The position numbers and the translations under genes were made by a program. Source: an uncultured Maribacter sp. (GTDB lineage Bacteria > Bacteroidota > Bacteroidia > Flavobacteriales > Flavobacteriaceae). From it: a stretch of DNA of 64,000 nt. The DNA lies in NCBI RefSeq assembly GCF_947495965.1, contig NZ_CANMBB010000001.1, positions 124,001-188,000 of the forward strand, in the 5' to 3' direction. The notes below the pieces were generated by a model. It saw only the letters and a list, made by a program, of their open reading frames with translations. It did not search any database and was not told the origin of the DNA. The first letter of the stretch is position 1, and each line of letters starts with the position of its first letter. Below, piece after piece: positions 21,622-30,442 of the stretch.

Positions 21622-22137
21622 TTATTCTTCTTTAAACCAGCTAGCATACTTAACATAATTATCTGCTATTCTATTTACCTCGCCAGAACTTAACTCTGGA
21701 CTAATATCTTTAATTTTTTTTGCTGGCATTCCTGCATAAACAGTACCTTCTTTTACATGCGTGCCTTTAGTAACTACTGCTCCTGCAGCTATAATACTAT
21801 TACTTTCTATAATACAATCATCCATAACAATACTTCCCATTCCTATTAAAACATTGTCTTTTATGGTACAGCCATGTACTATAGCATTATGCCCTATAGA
21901 AACATTATTACCTATTGTGGTTGGCGATTTTTTATAAGTACAATGCACTACAGCACCATCTTGTACATTTACTTTGTTCCCCATTTTAATATAATGAACA
22001 TCGCCACGCAAAACAGCATTATACCATACACTACACTGGTCTCCCATAGTAACTTCTCCAAGAATGGTTGCATTCTCTGCTATAAAACAATCTTCTCCAA
22101 ATTCTGGTGTTTTTCCTTTAACAGTTTTTATTATCAT
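21622..22137 (-). CDS. Gamma carbonic anhydrase family protein (left-handed beta-helix)
   Basis: 171 aa; hexapeptide repeats, SVWYNAVLRGDVHYIKMGNKVNVQDGAVVHC, GHNAIVHGCTI. Confidence 0.9.
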   Translation of the reverse strand: MIIKTVKGKTPEFGEDCFIAENATILGEVTMGDQCSVWYNAVLRGDVHYIKMGNKVNVQDGAVVHCTYKKSPTTIGNNVSIGHNAIVHGCTIKDNVLIGMGSIVMDDCIIESNSIIAAGAVVTKGTHVKEGTVYAGMPAKKIKDISPELSSGEVNRIADNYVKYASWFKEE

Positions 22138-22149
22138 ATTTTATTCTTT

Positions 22150-22878
22150 TTAAAAAAAGGATAGCAATTCTTTCTTTTTACTTGCAGAAACTATTATTTC
22201 TTTACCATTAGAAAGTACTACACTACCTCCTTTTCCTTTTCTATATTTTACAATCTCATTTACATTTACTAAAAAAGACTTGTGAATTCTTGCAAAGGAA
22301 AATTTACTTAGTGCTTCTTCAAAATATTTTAAAGTTTTACTAACTACGATTTTTTTATTTTCAAGATATATCTCAGTATAATTATCATCTGCCTTGCAAT
22401 ATAAAATATCGGTAACATTAAGAACTTGAAAACCATCTTGTTGTGGCAAGGTTATTTTACCTTCTACTCCATTTATTTTTGGGGTTAAAACAGTATCCGA
22501 TATTTGTGCTTCCTTCTGTTTTATTTCCCAAACATAATCTACCGCTTTTATTAACTCATCTATATTTATTGGTTTCATTAAATAATATGCCGCATGGCTA
22601 TTAAGAGCATCCATTGCATATTGGTTATAAGCCGTAACAAAAACAGTTTCAAAGCTCCGGTCTGGAACTTTCTCTAACAAATCAAAAGCATTACCAAAAG
22701 GCATTTCTACATCCAAGAAAACTAAATCTAACGTATTATTTTCTATTAATTTTAAGCCTTCTTGTATAGAACTGGCCTCGCCTACCATGACTACTTTAGG
22801 GCAATACTTTTGTAAATAATTACGAAGAATCTCCCTGCTATTTGCCTCGTCTTCTATTATAATTGCTTTTAATTCCAT
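22150..22878 (-). CDS. LytTR-family response regulator
   Basis: 242 aa; receiver domain IIEDEANSREILRNYL...LVFLDVEMP...FVTAYNQYA plus LytTR domain (FARIHKSFLVNVNEIVKYRKGKGG). Confidence 0.93.
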   Translation of the reverse strand: MELKAIIIEDEANSREILRNYLQKYCPKVVMVGEASSIQEGLKLIENNTLDLVFLDVEMPFGNAFDLLEKVPDRSFETVFVTAYNQYAMDALNSHAAYYLMKPINIDELIKAVDYVWEIKQKEAQISDTVLTPKINGVEGKITLPQQDGFQVLNVTDILYCKADDNYTEIYLENKKIVVSKTLKYFEEALSKFSFARIHKSFLVNVNEIVKYRKGKGGSVVLSNGKEIIVSASKKKELLSFF

Positions 22879-25073
22879 TATTCTTTTTTGAGTGTAAATT
22901 GCACTTTTGTTCCTGTACCATCTTCTTGCAAATTAGAGATAGATACATCTACTTTATCTTTATGCATTTCATTTAAAATGGCTATTCTTTTTTTGATATT
23001 CCCCATTCCTTTAGACTTCTGCTTTTTTTGATTTTGGGTTTTTAACTCCGCAGATTTTTTTCTTCCAATTCCATTATCTGCAATAGTAATATGTATAACT
23101 TCATTAGACACATATTCTATATTTATTTTTAAAAAACCTTTCTCTTCTTTATAACGTAACCCATGCCAAATGGCATTTTCTATATAAGGCTGCAATAGCA
23201 TTGGCGGTATTTGAAAAGATGGTACATTTATTTTTTCATCTATAGTAATCGTATATGCAAATTTATCTGGAAAACGAGAATGCTCTAACTTTACGTAAAG
23301 TTCTAACAACTCTAATTCTTTTGTTAACGGAATAAAGTCTTCCTCAGAATTTTCTAAAACTGCTCGCATTAAGGTAGAAAAATCACTTAGATACCTATTA
23401 GCACTTCTTTCATCATTCTTAGAAATATAATTATTCACAGAATTAAGCGCATTAAATATAAAATGTGGATTCATTTGTGTTCGTAAAGAACGTAAAGCCA
23501 ATAAATTATTTGCTATTTTTTGTTGCTGATTACTCCTATAAAAGAAAAAAGCTGCCAATGCGGTTAATACTAAGCCCATAATTAAAGAGTAAATAACCCA
23601 TTTTTGACGTTTGTTATTTACCAGATATAGCTGCTGCTCGGTAGAAGCCAAATCGTACTTGCTTTGCGATAATTCTCTTTCTTGTTCTAAACCAGAAATT
23701 CTACTTTGTTTCGATGCTAATTCTCTATTAAACCTAGCTGCTTGTGATATTTCTTGTTCTTTTCTTACATAGAGAGTATCTACCACTTTTACATATTCTT
23801 GATAGGTTTCTAGAGCCTTACTAAAATCTCCTTTATACTTATATACTTCCGATAATTTACGTGTTGCATCTTTCTGCACCACCAAATCGTCTTCTACATT
23901 AGCCTCTACAATACTCTTTTCTAAATACGGTATTGCTTCTTCATATTTTCGTTGTGCTACATAAGCATTAGCAATTTTATAGTTTACTCTTTGCGATGTT
24001 ATGGAGTCTGCCGGTATATCTCCTAAATCTTTACTTTTTTTTACTTTTCCAAAGCTATTTAGCTCTCCTAGAGTTTCTTTACGAAGTTGAATTTCCTCAT
24101 CATACCTATTCTTTTTATTGTAAAAATCGGCGACTTTTTCTTTTTCTTGAATAGCTCTTTGCGGAGCTTGTTTTTCAGATAACTCTAAAGAATTTGTATA
24201 AAATCCTTCTGCTTCTACATTTCTGTTATCACTAGAATAAGCATCTGCAATTTTAGAATTTAAATCGGCCAACTTTGGCGCTATCTGATTTTTCTTAGCT
24301 ATAAGTAACCCTTCTTCATAAAAAGACACTGCCTGATTTACATTTTCTAAACCCTTGTAACTATCTCCTATTGCTTCATACAAAGCAACTTTTTGGAATG
24401 GCACTAAACTTTTAATTTTTAATAATGGATCTAGCGTGCTAATAGCTTTTTTATACTCTCCATTTAACACATAAGCTTTTCCTAATAAAAGAGATGTTTT
24501 AGAAGATTTGTAAGCATCAATAGCATCTAAATAACTAGAAATTGCTAAATCTGTTTGGTTGTGTTGCTGGTACACTTCTCCTAAGAGAGATAGTGATTCT
24601 GCCAATTCCACCTTATTGGCTCGCTTTCCTAAACTTGCAATAGATTGGGTAATAAAATCTATGCTCTTTGCTATATCTTCTTTTTTATATTTTTTTGCAG
24701 AATCTAATAAAATTTTATGTCTACTACTTGCTTCCCAAGAACTTGTGCTTCTTGTATTTTTAGATGGCAAAGAATACCCTTCTACTAAAACATCTATATC
24801 TTCAAAGCTTTTAACTATGTAGTATACCGTTTCTATTTCTGAACTTCTAAATGTAATTTCATCCCCTACAGCAACCTTAATCTTAAATTTCCCAAAACTA
24901 TCTGTACTAGTATATTGCCCATTATTTGTAGACACCTCAACATTACGTATGGGTGTTCTATTTTCTTTTCCTTTTACAGAACCCTTTATTTCTTTTCTAG
25001 TATTAAAATCTTGGGCATAGCTCCCAAAACAAAAACTAAATAGAATAATAAATATGTATAGCGCTTTTTGCAT
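22878..25073 (-). CDS. TPR-containing LytS/HisKA-7TM-like sensor histidine kinase
   Basis: 731 aa; signal peptide, N-terminal carboxypeptidase-regulatory-like segment, TPRs, one TM, His_kinase motif LRTQMNPHFIFNALNSVNNYI, HATPase ADNGIGRKKS. Confidence 0.92.
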   Translation of the reverse strand: MQKALYIFIILFSFCFGSYAQDFNTRKEIKGSVKGKENRTPIRNVEVSTNNGQYTSTDSFGKFKIKVAVGDEITFRSSEIETVYYIVKSFEDIDVLVEGYSLPSKNTRSTSSWEASSRHKILLDSAKKYKKEDIAKSIDFITQSIASLGKRANKVELAESLSLLGEVYQQHNQTDLAISSYLDAIDAYKSSKTSLLLGKAYVLNGEYKKAISTLDPLLKIKSLVPFQKVALYEAIGDSYKGLENVNQAVSFYEEGLLIAKKNQIAPKLADLNSKIADAYSSDNRNVEAEGFYTNSLELSEKQAPQRAIQEKEKVADFYNKKNRYDEEIQLRKETLGELNSFGKVKKSKDLGDIPADSITSQRVNYKIANAYVAQRKYEEAIPYLEKSIVEANVEDDLVVQKDATRKLSEVYKYKGDFSKALETYQEYVKVVDTLYVRKEQEISQAARFNRELASKQSRISGLEQERELSQSKYDLASTEQQLYLVNNKRQKWVIYSLIMGLVLTALAAFFFYRSNQQQKIANNLLALRSLRTQMNPHFIFNALNSVNNYISKNDERSANRYLSDFSTLMRAVLENSEEDFIPLTKELELLELYVKLEHSRFPDKFAYTITIDEKINVPSFQIPPMLLQPYIENAIWHGLRYKEEKGFLKINIEYVSNEVIHITIADNGIGRKKSAELKTQNQKKQKSKGMGNIKKRIAILNEMHKDKVDVSISNLQEDGTGTKVQFTLKKE

Positions 25074-25278
25074 GCTTTTTATATAACAACGTAAACTTAG
25101 CAGATTTATATGGCATTAAAAAATGGACTTATGCTACATTTTAGCCTTTAAACCTCCTTTTTAAGGCCTTTACAAAGTTAAAACATGTTTTTACGCATTG
25201 AAAAGGCACTCTCCCTCATTCCTCATTTTTTATAAAATAAGTTGCCCATAGATTTGAACCAACACAAATACCTAAAAA

Positions 25279-26127
25279 ATGACAACAAAAACAAAACAGA
25301 ATTTTAAAAAATATGTAATGCTCCTAATCGGAGGTTTTATAACACTGTTTATAATACGTTTTATATATAGTTACAACGAAAAAGAAACTGCAATACAATT
25401 TAACAATCAGCTTATTTCTGAAACCATTTGGGATGTTAGAAAAAATTATGCTTCTAAAAAACATGAAGTATTCTCTAACACTAGCGCTGTTACACAAACT
25501 AGAATAGACCAGAAGTATGAAAAAATAGCAAAAATTAGTTCTGGAACATCAGATTTTATTTCGGATGAAAAATTAATTAGAAGTCAGATAAAAAACTACA
25601 AAGCTTTAATACAATATGAAAACAAAAGTGGTAATGCCGGCAATAGAAATTTAAACTTTTCTATTGGTGTACCTCCCGAAAATTTTGATGACATGTACCA
25701 AAGTCTAATAAAAATAGGTGTTGTTTCGGCTAAACAAATTACAAAAACCGATAAAACCAATGAATACAAAGAGCTAAATGCTAAAAAACTATCTCTCGAA
25801 AAAATTAGAACAGCTCTGCTAGAGTTAAAGGCTAAAGGTGGTAGGATTGATGAGTTTATGCAGCTAGAAAATAGAATTCTAGAGATAGAACAACAGCTTC
25901 AAGATTTAGGGGTTAGCCTTGGTAATTTTGATGACGAGAATGAATTTTGCACCGTACAATTTACTTTATCTGAAGGTAAAAAGATAAATGCATCCCTAAT
26001 AACTAAAATATTATCTGCTTTAGAATGGACATTAGAAACGTATATAAAAATAATGGCGGCTTTATCCTTTTTAGCTCTTTTCGCATACTTAGTTAGTATC
26101 ACTATTAATAAATTAAAAACACCTTAA
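25279..26127 (+). CDS. DUF4349-like membrane-anchored protein
   Basis: 282 aa; two TM segments flanking a periplasmic region, GVPPENFDDMYQSLIKIG and coiled coil ELNAKKLSLEKIRTALLEL. Confidence 0.7.
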   Translation: MTTKTKQNFKKYVMLLIGGFITLFIIRFIYSYNEKETAIQFNNQLISETIWDVRKNYASKKHEVFSNTSAVTQTRIDQKYEKIAKISSGTSDFISDEKLIRSQIKNYKALIQYENKSGNAGNRNLNFSIGVPPENFDDMYQSLIKIGVVSAKQITKTDKTNEYKELNAKKLSLEKIRTALLELKAKGGRIDEFMQLENRILEIEQQLQDLGVSLGNFDDENEFCTVQFTLSEGKKINASLITKILSALEWTLETYIKIMAALSFLALFAYLVSITINKLKTP

Positions 26128-26159
26128 AATCAAAAAAAATAATTCTAAAAAACAATAAA

Positions 26160-27329
26160 ATGAAAAAAGTAAACTCTATTCTTAGTCTTGTAGTTATGGC
26201 GTTAATTTGCACCACAACTTTTGGTTGCGAAACAAAAAAGAAAACAAAAACTATATATGCACAGGCACTTACAGAAAAACCTGTTACAAGCAATACCGTT
26301 AAGATTGCCCTGTTATTAGACACTAGTAATAGTATGGATGGTTTAATAAACCAAGCCAAAGCGCAATTATGGGATATTGTAAATAAATTTACCCATGCAA
26401 AATGCGGAAATGAAGCAAAACCAAATCTACAAATTGCATTGTACCAATATGGGAATGATGCTTTATCTTCTAAAGAAGGATACATACAGCAAGTATTAAA
26501 TTTTAGTGGCGATTTAGATGAAATTTCTGAAAAATTATTTTCGCTTACTACTAATGGTGGTGAAGAATATTGTGGTGAAGTAATACAAACTTCATTAAAA
26601 CAATTAGAATGGGGAAACAACCAAGATAATCTAAAGCTAATTTTTATTGCTGGCAATGAACCTTTTACACAAGGAAAATTAAATTATGAGGATGCAGTTA
26701 CTAATGCTAAAGAAAAAGATGTTATTGTAAATACTATCTTTTGTGGTAATTACGAACAAGGCATAAATAGCAAATGGAAAAAAGGAGCTACGCTTACCGG
26801 TGGAGAATATATTGCAATTGACCACAATAAAAAAGTGGTACATATAGACACCCCTTATGATGAGGTAATTATAAAGTTAAACGCTAAGCTAAACAAAACC
26901 TACATTTCCTATGGCTCACTTGGTGCTTCTAAACATAAAATGCAAAGCATACAAGACAGTAATGCTATGGAAATGGAAGAAGCTGTTGCTGTAAAACGTG
27001 CCGTTAGTAAAAGTTCTAGATTATATAAAAATAAAAACTGGGATTTAGTAGATGCTGCAGATGATGCTTCTTTTGATGTTTCTAAAATTAAAAAGGAAGA
27101 CTTACCTTCGGAACTAAAAGAAAAATCTAACTCAGAAATTAAAAGTTACATTAAAGCGAAAAAGGCAGAGCGAGTTAAAATTCAGAAAGAAATACAAGAT
27201 TTGAATACAAAGAGAAACTCTTATATTGCTAAAAACCAAAAAGAAAATGTAAAAGGAGAATTAGAAAATGCGATGTTAAAAGCTATTCAAAAGCAAGCTG
27301 CCTCTAAAAACTATAAATGGGAACAATAA
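26160..27329 (+). CDS. von Willebrand factor A domain lipoprotein
   Basis: 389 aa; signal peptide/lipobox TTTFGCETKK, MIDAS-like LLLDTSNSMDGLINQAKAQLWDIV. Confidence 0.88.
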   Translation: MKKVNSILSLVVMALICTTTFGCETKKKTKTIYAQALTEKPVTSNTVKIALLLDTSNSMDGLINQAKAQLWDIVNKFTHAKCGNEAKPNLQIALYQYGNDALSSKEGYIQQVLNFSGDLDEISEKLFSLTTNGGEEYCGEVIQTSLKQLEWGNNQDNLKLIFIAGNEPFTQGKLNYEDAVTNAKEKDVIVNTIFCGNYEQGINSKWKKGATLTGGEYIAIDHNKKVVHIDTPYDEVIIKLNAKLNKTYISYGSLGASKHKMQSIQDSNAMEMEEAVAVKRAVSKSSRLYKNKNWDLVDAADDASFDVSKIKKEDLPSELKEKSNSEIKSYIKAKKAERVKIQKEIQDLNTKRNSYIAKNQKENVKGELENAMLKAIQKQAASKNYKWEQ

Positions 27330-27353
27330 AATTTAATTGTTAGGTTTTGTTTT

Positions 27354-27389
27354 ATAATGTGTTTATCTTTTCTAAGGTAAACACATTAT
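27354..27389. terminator. Bidirectional hairpin between convergent vWA and PorP/SprF genes
   Basis: ATAATGTGTTTA / TAAACACATTAT, 12 bp perfect arms. Confidence 0.65.
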
Positions 27390-27393
27390 CCTT

Positions 27394-28410
27394 TTACTGT
27401 GCTGCAGGGCAATAACAATCATATTTACGTTCTGATTGTCCAAAATCGTAACCTACTGTTATTTGATGAAAACCTCCGTTATCAAAACGAATATCTCCCA
27501 TTTGGTAGGAATAGTTATAAGAAACTAAGAAATTCTTAATATTAGCTCCTATAATTGGTGTTATTAATTGCAACCTTTGTTCTCCAAAGGTTCCGTTAGA
27601 CTGAAACTGAGCACCATCAAAGCTTCTACGGTAAGAAACACCAGCCCAAAGTCTTCCAAAATCTACATCACGGTAAACCTTAGCATTGAAATCTATAGTC
27701 TTTTCTTTTGTAAAATCTGTTAACTGGAATAATACCGAAGGTTCTACTTGCCATTCATTTCTACCAAAAATATATCCAGTACCTACTACAAATCGTCTAA
27801 CATTATCGATTGCAACAACAGGAGCAACATTTACGTTTGAATTATACAAATTTCTATCACTATTCAGTGCATTTAACATTGCAAAATGTGCGTAGAAATC
27901 TTTATAATTATAAGACATTCCTAAATCAATATTAAAATAACCAACACTATTATTAGTTCCATTAATAATAGGATCCGGAATTACACTTCTAAATTCAGAT
28001 TCATCTAAATTACTTTGCAAATAACCTGCACTTAAACCAAAAGATAATTGGTTTAATATACGAACATCCTCACTACCCATTCTTAAATGGTGAGCATAAG
28101 TTGCTTTAAAACCGGTTTGTGAATGATATCCATTAGCATCATTATGAAATATAAAACCTATACCACTATCACTATCTGCAATTCTAAAATGCGCATTTAG
28201 AGTCTGTAAGCTTGGTGCTTCATCTACATTAAACCATTGTTTACGTATCGTACCACGTATTTTACCTCCTTCGCCAATACCTGCCATGGAAGGAAATACT
28301 AAATAATAATTATCGGATAAATAATCAAAATATACTGGAATACCCTCCTGTGCATAAGAATTAAAACTTAACACAAAGAAAGAAAATAGAAGTAAAATGC
28401 GGTTTTTCAT
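27394..28410 (-). CDS. PorP/SprF family type IX secretion system membrane protein (stand-alone)
   Basis: 338 aa; signal peptide, LVFPSMAGIGEGGKIRGTIRKQWFNVDEAPSLQTLNAHF, PorP-like barrel strands. Confidence 0.88.
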   Translation of the reverse strand: MKNRILLLFSFFVLSFNSYAQEGIPVYFDYLSDNYYLVFPSMAGIGEGGKIRGTIRKQWFNVDEAPSLQTLNAHFRIADSDSGIGFIFHNDANGYHSQTGFKATYAHHLRMGSEDVRILNQLSFGLSAGYLQSNLDESEFRSVIPDPIINGTNNSVGYFNIDLGMSYNYKDFYAHFAMLNALNSDRNLYNSNVNVAPVVAIDNVRRFVVGTGYIFGRNEWQVEPSVLFQLTDFTKEKTIDFNAKVYRDVDFGRLWAGVSYRRSFDGAQFQSNGTFGEQRLQLITPIIGANIKNFLVSYNYSYQMGDIRFDNGGFHQITVGYDFGQSERKYDCYCPAAQ

Positions 28411-28509
28411 CTAGTAAATTGGGCTAATTGGTTGTTACACCTTGCAAACATATAATATAACGAGTTAAATACAACAATATTATCCAAGTGTTAACTAAGA
28501 ATTACTTTG

Positions 28510-28517
28510 TATTTTTG
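28510..28517 (+). promoter_or_regulatory. Possible Bacteroidota -7 box (TATTTTTG) upstream of the NifU-family gene
   Basis: TATTTTTG matches TAnnTTTG; 16 nt before the ATG at 28534; no clear -33 TTTG seen. Confidence 0.4.
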
Positions 28518-28533
28518 TGTAAAATACAGATTC

Positions 28534-29436
28534 ATGAAGGAGTACACTATTACAGTTGTTAGCACAAACAATCCTAACATATTAAAATTTGAAACAAATC
28601 ATCTATTAACAAGTCATACTAATTTTGAATTTAAAAATATTGATGAAGCAAAAAACTCGCCTTTAGCACAACAATTATTTTATCTTCCTTTTATTAAGAC
28701 TGTTTATATTTCTGGTAATTTTATTGGCTTAGAAAGGTATGATATTGTTGCCTGGGATGATGTTAAGGATGAAGTTGCACAACAATTAGTAGAATACTTA
28801 AACTCTGGTGAACCAGTTGTTATAGAAGAGAACACAGGCAAACCAGTTGCTGTAACGGTATATGCAGAAGTTACGCCTAACCCAACTACAATGAAATTTG
28901 TAGCTAGCAGAAAGATTGTTGCAACAGCTTTTGAATTTAAGAATATTGATGAAGCAAAAGACTCCCCATTAGCATTAGAATTATTTCAACTTCCTTTTGT
29001 TAAACAAGTTTTTATTGATGAAAATTATGTTTCGGTTTCTAAATATGATGTTGCAGAATGGGAAGACATTACTATGCCTTTAAGAGAGCTTATTAGAGAG
29101 TTTATTGCAGCAGGAAAACAAGTGGTTTCAGATACTATAGAACAGCAAACAAAAGTTGCTGCTCCTGTAGAAGTAGAAAAAGCAGTAAGCCTAGATGACA
29201 CTTCTAAACAAATTGTAGATATTTTAGAAGAATATGTAAAGCCAGCCGTTGCTAGTGATGGTGGTAATATTTTATTCCAATCTTATGAAGAAGATACTAA
29301 AACTGTAAATGTAATTTTACAAGGTGCATGCAGTGGTTGTCCTTCTTCAACGTTTACACTAAAAAACGGGATAGAAACTATGCTAAAAAATATGATGGGT
29401 GATAAAATAAATGAGGTAGTTGCTGTAAACGGGTAA
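28534..29436 (+). CDS. NifU family Fe-S scaffold protein with duplicated Nfu N-terminal domain
   Basis: Two related N-terminal domains (FEFKNIDEAKNSPLAQQLFYLPFIKTVYI / FEFKNIDEAKDSPLALELFQLPFVKQVFI) and a C-terminal NifU domain with CSGCPSS. Start MKEYTITVVS (28534) preferred. Confidence 0.93.
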   Translation: MKEYTITVVSTNNPNILKFETNHLLTSHTNFEFKNIDEAKNSPLAQQLFYLPFIKTVYISGNFIGLERYDIVAWDDVKDEVAQQLVEYLNSGEPVVIEENTGKPVAVTVYAEVTPNPTTMKFVASRKIVATAFEFKNIDEAKDSPLALELFQLPFVKQVFIDENYVSVSKYDVAEWEDITMPLRELIREFIAAGKQVVSDTIEQQTKVAAPVEVEKAVSLDDTSKQIVDILEEYVKPAVASDGGNILFQSYEEDTKTVNVILQGACSGCPSSTFTLKNGIETMLKNMMGDKINEVVAVNG

Positions 29437-29500
29437 CTATTTAGCTTTTAGGGATTTCTGTTTTATTTTCTTACTTTAGAGAAAACAAAAATCATTAATT

Positions 29501-29701
29501 ATGGCAATTTTAAAAGTTATTGAAGTATTAGCAAATTCTAGCAAAAGTTGGGAAGATGCAACTAAAAAAGCAGTTTCTCACGCTTCTAAAAGTGTAAAAA
29601 ACATTCGTTCTGTATATGTACAAGACCAAAGTGCAAGTGTAGAAGACGGCGAGGTTACAGATTTTAGAGTAAACCTAAAAATTACTTTTGAAGTAAAATA
29701 A
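29501..29701 (+). CDS. Dodecin family protein
   Basis: 66 aa; KVIEVLANSSKSWEDATKKAVSHASKSVKNIRSVYVQDQSASVEDGEVTDFRVNLKITFEVK. Confidence 0.95.
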   Translation: MAILKVIEVLANSSKSWEDATKKAVSHASKSVKNIRSVYVQDQSASVEDGEVTDFRVNLKITFEVK

Positions 29702-29719
29702 ATTACAAATACTATTCTT

Positions 29720-29745
29720 AAAGCGCCTAACTAGGCGCTTTTTTT
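29720..29745. terminator. Intrinsic terminator between dodecin and tsaB (convergent)
   Basis: AAAGCGCC-TAACTA-GGCGCTTT followed by T run. Confidence 0.85.
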
Positions 29746-30424
29746 ATGCCTTTTTCTTTTTTTGCAACAAAACAAAATCTTTTAAGTAATAAGGCTCAAA
29801 GTAAGCTACATCTTCAAAATTCTTGTCTTTGAATTTCTGATAAGATAATGATGCCATTTCTTTTGCCGAAGGAACAACTGTAGTATTACATATAAAATTA
29901 GGATGTGTTAAAATTTCTTTACACTTTTCGGCCCCACTTCCTGCAATAATAACTTTACCTTTTTCTGTATATTCACTAAAAGAATTTTCGTCAATAATTT
30001 CTGCACGAGTTTCTCTTATTTCTGAATACGAAGCGTTAAAAACAGAAGAATACACTTCCATTCTTCTTGCATCTAAAACCGGAATAATTACAGTATTTTC
30101 TTCTAAAACTACTTGATGCGCCATACTTTCCAGCGTAGCTATAGAAATTAAAGGAACACCTAAAGAAAAACATAATCCCTTTGCTGCAGAGACTCCTATA
30201 CGCAAACCTGTATAAGAACCTGGGCCTTTACTTACCGCAATAGCATCTATATCTTTAATAGACAAGGAAGCTTCTTGCAAAGCTTCCTCTATAAACATGT
30301 GTAATTGTTCCGCATGTGAATAATTAGAAGAGTTATGTTCTTTTAAAATAATAAGCTCTCCGTCTTTTGCTATACTAACAGAGCAGTTAGTTGTTGCTGT
30401 TTCTAAATTTAATAATATTGCCAT
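29744..30424 (-). CDS. tsaB: tRNA threonylcarbamoyladenosine biosynthesis protein TsaB
   Basis: 226 aa; ILLNLETATTNCSVSIAKDGEL, VSKGPGSYTGLRIGVSAAKGLCF. Confidence 0.93.
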   Translation of the reverse strand: MAILLNLETATTNCSVSIAKDGELIILKEHNSSNYSHAEQLHMFIEEALQEASLSIKDIDAIAVSKGPGSYTGLRIGVSAAKGLCFSLGVPLISIATLESMAHQVVLEENTVIIPVLDARRMEVYSSVFNASYSEIRETRAEIIDENSFSEYTEKGKVIIAGSGAEKCKEILTHPNFICNTTVVPSAKEMASLSYQKFKDKNFEDVAYFEPYYLKDFVLLQKKKKA

Positions 30425-30442
30425 AATGGCTACAAATATAAT

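Noticed and set aside
26105-26656. 183 aa minus-strand ORF over the start of the vWA gene
   Set aside because: Antisense to a well-supported lipoprotein gene; no domain signal
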